In this document: positions 6,832 to 9,656 of the stretch, piece after piece
Numbering within the stretch: the stretch's first letter is position 1
Layout of the letters: every line of letters begins with the position of its first letter
NCBI GenBank assembly: GCA_017694765.1
Contig: JADIML010000120.1
Location: 1-9,656 of the forward strand
Direction of reading: 5' to 3'
Source: Candidatus Scybalomonas excrementavium
GTDB lineage: Bacteria > Bacillota > Clostridia > Lachnospirales > Lachnospiraceae
DNA: 9,656 nucleotides
The notes under the pieces: model-generated
What the model saw: the letters and a program-made list of their open reading frames with translations, nothing else
What the model was told of the DNA's origin: nothing
Database searches by the model: none
Program-made: the position numbers and the translations under genes

Positions 6832-7536
6832 ATGAGCCAACAAAAAAAACAAAACTCATATCCTAATATTTTTCTACTAGAACATGCAACAAATACAAGT
6901 AAAACATTATTTTTTGAAAATAGTATTATTCGTACGTATAAAAAAGGCGAATCTGTTTTTCGAGATAAAGAGCAGGTAAATGTCTTTTATTTCTTACTTT
7001 CTGGATACTTATCCCTCTATAAAATTAGCAACAATCATGAGAAAAAAGTGATTTTTATTTGTAGACCTGGTGAAATTATTAACGAAGTTATGATTCAAAA
7101 AGATTATGCCTCTATTTATGCAGAAACGTTAAGCAAATGTGAAATTTTAGCCATTGAAAAGAAAACCTTGCGTTCTCTTATGGCTCAAGATTATCCAATT
7201 GCAGAATCTATGATGGCATCTATGGCTAGCAAAATAAGACGACTGTATCGCCAATTAAAAAATACACCAAATTCCATTAAACTCGATCATCAACTAGCCT
7301 CAAAAATTTGGAAACTTGGACGTGACTTTGGCTCTCCTACTGAAAATGGCATTGAAATCAAATTTGATATTACTATCTCCTTTTTAGCAGATATGCTAGG
7401 AACAAAACGAGAAACAGTATCCAGACAATTCCAAAAACTATCTTCTCTTGGCATTGTCTCTTTCAATCGTAGAAAACTTTGTATTACAGATCTACAGGCA
7501 TTAGAGGAGTTTATTCATACAAATTCTATATCGTAA
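6832..7536 (+). CDS. Crp/Fnr-family transcriptional regulator
   Basis: 234 residues. An N-terminal cyclic-nucleotide-binding-type beta-roll spans about residues 27-125 (YKKGESVF at 36-43, FLLSGYLSLY at 54-63, PGE at 79-81). A dimer helix follows, then a C-terminal winged helix at about 150-225, with recognition helix KRETVSRQFQKL (192-203). Only three scattered cysteines occur (77, 103, 217), so there is no Fnr-type iron-sulfur cluster. The segment after PGE lacks the Arg-Ser/Thr pair that holds cAMP phosphate in Crp, so cAMP is an unlikely ligand. The recognition helix combines the RET of Crp with the E..SR of Fnr. The start is ATG 6832 with GGAG 7 nt upstream. The gene is monocistronic between two terminators; its own promoter is not clear (a weak candidate is TTGAGT 6762-6767 with TATAAC 6787-6792, spacer 19). 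The regulated genes are unknown. Confidence 0.9.
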   Translation: MSQQKKQNSYPNIFLLEHATNTSKTLFFENSIIRTYKKGESVFRDKEQVNVFYFLLSGYLSLYKISNNHEKKVIFICRPGEIINEVMIQKDYASIYAETLSKCEILAIEKKTLRSLMAQDYPIAESMMASMASKIRRLYRQLKNTPNSIKLDHQLASKIWKLGRDFGSPTENGIEIKFDITISFLADMLGTKRETVSRQFQKLSSLGIVSFNRRKLCITDLQALEEFIHTNSIS

Positions 7537-7568
7537 AAATATTTTACCCCAACTCTTGACAAAGAGCA

Positions 7569-7608
7569 AAAAAACACACCAAAGAACTCTTTCTTTGATG
7601 TGTTTTTT
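7569..7608. terminator. Strong bidirectional intrinsic terminator between convergent genes
   Basis: An outer stem of 10 bp (AAAAAACACA / TGTGTTTTTT), one C-A mismatch and an inner stem of 7 bp (CAAAGAA / TTCTTTG) close a CTCT loop. A-tracts on one side and T-tracts on the other make it work in both directions, ending the Crp/Fnr gene (plus strand) and the peptide transporter operon (minus strand). Confidence 0.92.
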
Positions 7609-7652
7609 CTTTTCTTATTTTAAAACATATTGAAACATAGAATATAACTGTT

Positions 7653-8612
7653 CTACTTATCCTTATATAGATGACAAGCTACAAAATGTCCCGGTCTTAC
7701 TTCTTGTAATTGTGGAGATTCTGTTCTGCACATTTCCATTGCTTTCACACAACGATTAGCAAATGGGCAACCTGGCTTTGGGTTAATTGGACTTGGTACA
7801 TCTCCTTCTAATACTCGAATTCCTTTTTCTGCTTCCTTATCTGGATCTGGAATTGGTACAGCTGCCAATAAAGCCTGACTATATGGATGTAACGTATGTT
7901 CATAAATTTCATCACTACTTGCCAATTCCACAAGGTTTCCAAGATACATAACTGCAATTCTATCAGAAATGTATTTTACAATATTTAAATCATGGGCAAT
8001 AAACATATAGGTAAATCCATTTTTTTCTTGAAGCTCTTTTAACAAGTTAATAATCTGACTTTGAATCGAAACATCTAGAGCAGAAATTGGCTCATCACAT
8101 ACGATAAATTCTGGCTCAATAGCAAGTGCTCTTGCGATTCCGATACGCTGACGCTGTCCACCAGAAAATTCATGAGGAAAACGGTTTGCATGTTCTTTAT
8201 GCAATCCTACTGTTTCTAGCAATTCATAAACACGCTCTGTTCTCTTCTTTTTATCATACATGTTATGAATTTCCATACCTTCTGCAATAATGCTTCCAAC
8301 GGTCATACGAGGATTTAAAGAAGCATATGGATCTTGGAAAATAATTTGTGCTTTTTTCGCATATTCATAACGATCTTTTGTTTTCTTAATATCCACAACT
8401 TTGCCATCGTATGTCATAGTTCCTTTTGTTGCACGATATATCCCCATAACAACACGTCCAAGAGTCGATTTTCCACAACCTGACTCTCCTACAACTCCAA
8501 GAGTTTCTCCTTTATAAATATCAAGGCTTACATCGTTGACTGCAACAAGAGTTCTATCCTTTCCTACATGAAAATGTTTGGATACATGATCCAGTGAAAT
8601 TAATTTCTCCAT
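7653..8612 (-). CDS. oppF: Oligopeptide/dipeptide ABC transporter ATP-binding protein, OppF/DppF type
   Basis: 319 residues, one of the two cytoplasmic ATPases that drive peptide import through an OppBC/DppBC channel. Walker A GESGCGKS is at 42-49, Q-loop Gln93, signature FSGGQ at 149-153, Walker B ending in DE at 173-174 and switch His207. The C-terminal oligopeptide-transporter extension contains HPYSQALLAAVP and four cysteines (282, 288, 295, 313), as in homologues thought to hold an iron-sulfur cluster or metal. The start at ATG 8612 is 3 nt after the oppD stop, with AAGGAGG inside the last oppD codons, so translation is coupled. The gene is last in its operon, ending at the terminator at 7569-7608. 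The peptide specificity (Opp or Dpp) cannot be told from the ATPase, so the symbol is by family type only. Confidence 0.93.
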   Translation of the reverse strand: MEKLISLDHVSKHFHVGKDRTLVAVNDVSLDIYKGETLGVVGESGCGKSTLGRVVMGIYRATKGTMTYDGKVVDIKKTKDRYEYAKKAQIIFQDPYASLNPRMTVGSIIAEGMEIHNMYDKKKRTERVYELLETVGLHKEHANRFPHEFSGGQRQRIGIARALAIEPEFIVCDEPISALDVSIQSQIINLLKELQEKNGFTYMFIAHDLNIVKYISDRIAVMYLGNLVELASSDEIYEHTLHPYSQALLAAVPIPDPDKEAEKGIRVLEGDVPSPINPKPGCPFANRCVKAMEMCRTESPQLQEVRPGHFVACHLYKDK

Positions 8613-8615
8613 ATG

Positions 8616-9611
8616 TTACTCCTCCTTTCCTCTTTTAAAATCTTTATGAAATCTCCAACATGATACTGTATGATTTTTACCAACCTCAAATACAGGTGGC
8701 TGATTTTCTTTACAAATCTTCATACACACTTCACAGCGACTTGCAAAGGCACATCCTTTTGGTGGTGCATATAAATCTGGTGGTGTTCCTGGAATAGAAA
8801 CCAACTCTTCCTCTTTCTTTGTCTCAGAAGTTGGTAAACTCTTTAACAATGCTAATGTATATGGATGGCATGTGTCATAAAAAATGTCACGAACTGTTCC
8901 TTTTTCTACCACTTTTCCTGCATACATAACAGCTACTTTATCTGCTAGACTTGCTACAACTCCAAGGTCATGGGTAATTAAAATAATCGCTGTTTTCGTT
9001 TCTTTTCGAATATCTGCCATTAATTTCATAATCTGTGCTTGGATTGTTACATCGAGTGCTGTTGTTGGCTCATCTGCAATTAAAAGTTTTGGATTACATG
9101 CAAGTGCCATAGCGATCATCGCTCTTTGTCTCATTCCTCCTGAAAATTCATGAGGATACTGTGTAACACGTTCCTTAGCATTTGGTATCTGCACCATTTC
9201 TAATAACCGAATGGCTTCTTGTTCTGCTTGTGCTTTTGTAATTTTTTTCTTTGTTACTAATGTTTCAGTTAATTGCTTTCCAACTTTCATCGTTGGATTC
9301 ATACAAGTCATCGGATCTTGAAAAATCATACTTACAAGCTGTCCTCGAATATCTTGCATTTCTTTCTCACTGGCTGCTACGATATCTTTTCCACATAACG
9401 TAATGCTACCACTTTTAATACGAGCTGGAGGCATTGGGTTTAATTTCATAATTGTTTGTGCTGTTACACTTTTTCCACAGCCAGATTCTCCTACAACGGC
9501 TAAGACTTCTCCTTCGTTTACTTCAAAAGATACGCCTCTAATTGCTTGTACTTCTCCTGCATAACTGTCAAATGAAACATATAAATCATCTATCTTTAAA
9601 ATTGGATCCAT
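8616..9611 (-). CDS. oppD: Oligopeptide/dipeptide ABC transporter ATP-binding protein, OppD/DppD type
   Basis: 331 residues, the partner ATPase of the downstream OppF-type protein; the two are expected to form a heterodimer under the permease. Walker A GESGCGKS is at 41-48, Q-loop Gln98, signature FSGGM at 156-160, Walker B LLIADE at 176-181 and switch His214. The C-terminal extension has HPYTLALLKSLP, then cysteines 287, 293, 296, 300 and 318; a homologous DppD is known to bind a [4Fe-4S] cluster there. All nucleotide-binding motifs are intact. The start is ATG 9611 with AAGGAGG at 9627-9621, 9 nt upstream and inside the last permease codons. Operon order is permease, this gene, then oppF, the usual opp/dpp order. 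Substrate is unknown; nickel or other Opp-family ligands are possible. Confidence 0.93.
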   Translation of the reverse strand: MDPILKIDDLYVSFDSYAGEVQAIRGVSFEVNEGEVLAVVGESGCGKSVTAQTIMKLNPMPPARIKSGSITLCGKDIVAASEKEMQDIRGQLVSMIFQDPMTCMNPTMKVGKQLTETLVTKKKITKAQAEQEAIRLLEMVQIPNAKERVTQYPHEFSGGMRQRAMIAMALACNPKLLIADEPTTALDVTIQAQIMKLMADIRKETKTAIILITHDLGVVASLADKVAVMYAGKVVEKGTVRDIFYDTCHPYTLALLKSLPTSETKKEEELVSIPGTPPDLYAPPKGCAFASRCEVCMKICKENQPPVFEVGKNHTVSCWRFHKDFKRGKEE

Positions 9612-9617
9612 ACTCCA

Positions 9618-9656
9618 CTACCTCCTTAATTTTGGATCGAATGCATCACGTAATTG
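9618..9656 (-). CDS. oppC: C-terminal end of an OppC/DppC-type permease (partial)
   Basis: Only the last 12 codons and a TAG stop are inside the window, reading QLRDAFDPKLRR. A terminal LRDalDPklR is characteristic of OppC/DppC inner-membrane permease subunits, and the position just before oppD is where such a gene belongs. The stop is 6 nt from the oppD start and the gene's end carries the oppD RBS. The rest of the operon (binding protein, OppB, most of OppC) and its promoter lie beyond the right edge. The call depends on a short peptide plus context. Confidence 0.78.
   Translation of the reverse strand, partial: QLRDAFDPKLRR

Noticed and set aside
8884..9153. 89-codon plus-strand open frame
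   Set aside because: It is antisense to the signature and Walker B region of the OppD-type ATPase and has no independent support.
1..9656. CRISPR array, insertion sequence, phage gene, tRNA or rRNA
   Set aside because: No regularly spaced repeats, transposase or integrase motifs, or tRNA/rRNA-like segments were seen on either strand.

Overview
The window comes from an AT-rich, low-GC Gram-positive (Firmicutes) genome, most likely an obligate anaerobe of the Clostridia and perhaps Lachnospiraceae-like. This rests on the oxygen-sensitive class III ribonucleotide reductase, strong AGGAGG-type ribosome binding sites, AT-rich codon use and a teichoic-acid-type glycerophosphotransferase. The species cannot be fixed from sequence alone.

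Layout. (1) Positions 1-2061, minus strand: nrdD, the anaerobic ribonucleoside-triphosphate reductase, cut by the left edge just after the glycyl-radical motif. (2) Positions 2062-2625: a 564-base divergent intergenic region. It holds two NrdR-box-like palindromes 32 bp apart that overlap candidate nrdD -10 elements, an approximately 200-nt nrdD leader with a 10-bp hairpin, short direct repeats, a good sigma-A-type promoter for the plus-strand operon, and a perfect 8-bp inverted repeat between that promoter and the ribosome binding site. (3) Positions 2626-6673, plus strand: a tightly coupled two-gene cell-surface polymer operon. The first gene encodes a 976-residue multidomain protein (GT2 glycosyltransferase, very basic linker, TagF/TagB-type CDP-glycerol glycerophosphotransferase, and a C-terminal domain resembling half of a GT4 enzyme). 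The second encodes a polysaccharide pyruvyl transferase family protein. A hairpin terminator follows. (4) Positions 6832-7536, plus strand: a Crp/Fnr-family regulator without iron-sulfur cysteines or the cAMP-type arginine. (5) A bidirectional terminator at 7569-7608 separates it from (6), positions 7653-9656, minus strand: the distal end of an oligopeptide/dipeptide ABC transporter operon, with the last 12 codons of the OppC/DppC permease, then the OppD/DppD and OppF/DppF ATPases.

How it fits together. The nrdD region is a standard NrdR-regulated dNTP synthesis locus. The plus-strand pair suggests one unit that adds a sugar, adds glycerol-phosphate and may add pyruvate ketal to a surface glycan; no polymer export genes are visible, so it may decorate a glycan made elsewhere. 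The Crp/Fnr gene stands alone between terminators and its targets are unknown. The peptide transporter is conventional. The most novel content is the fusion protein with its incomplete GT-B-like tail, coupled to a pyruvyl transferase; no wholly new defence or mobile system was seen.
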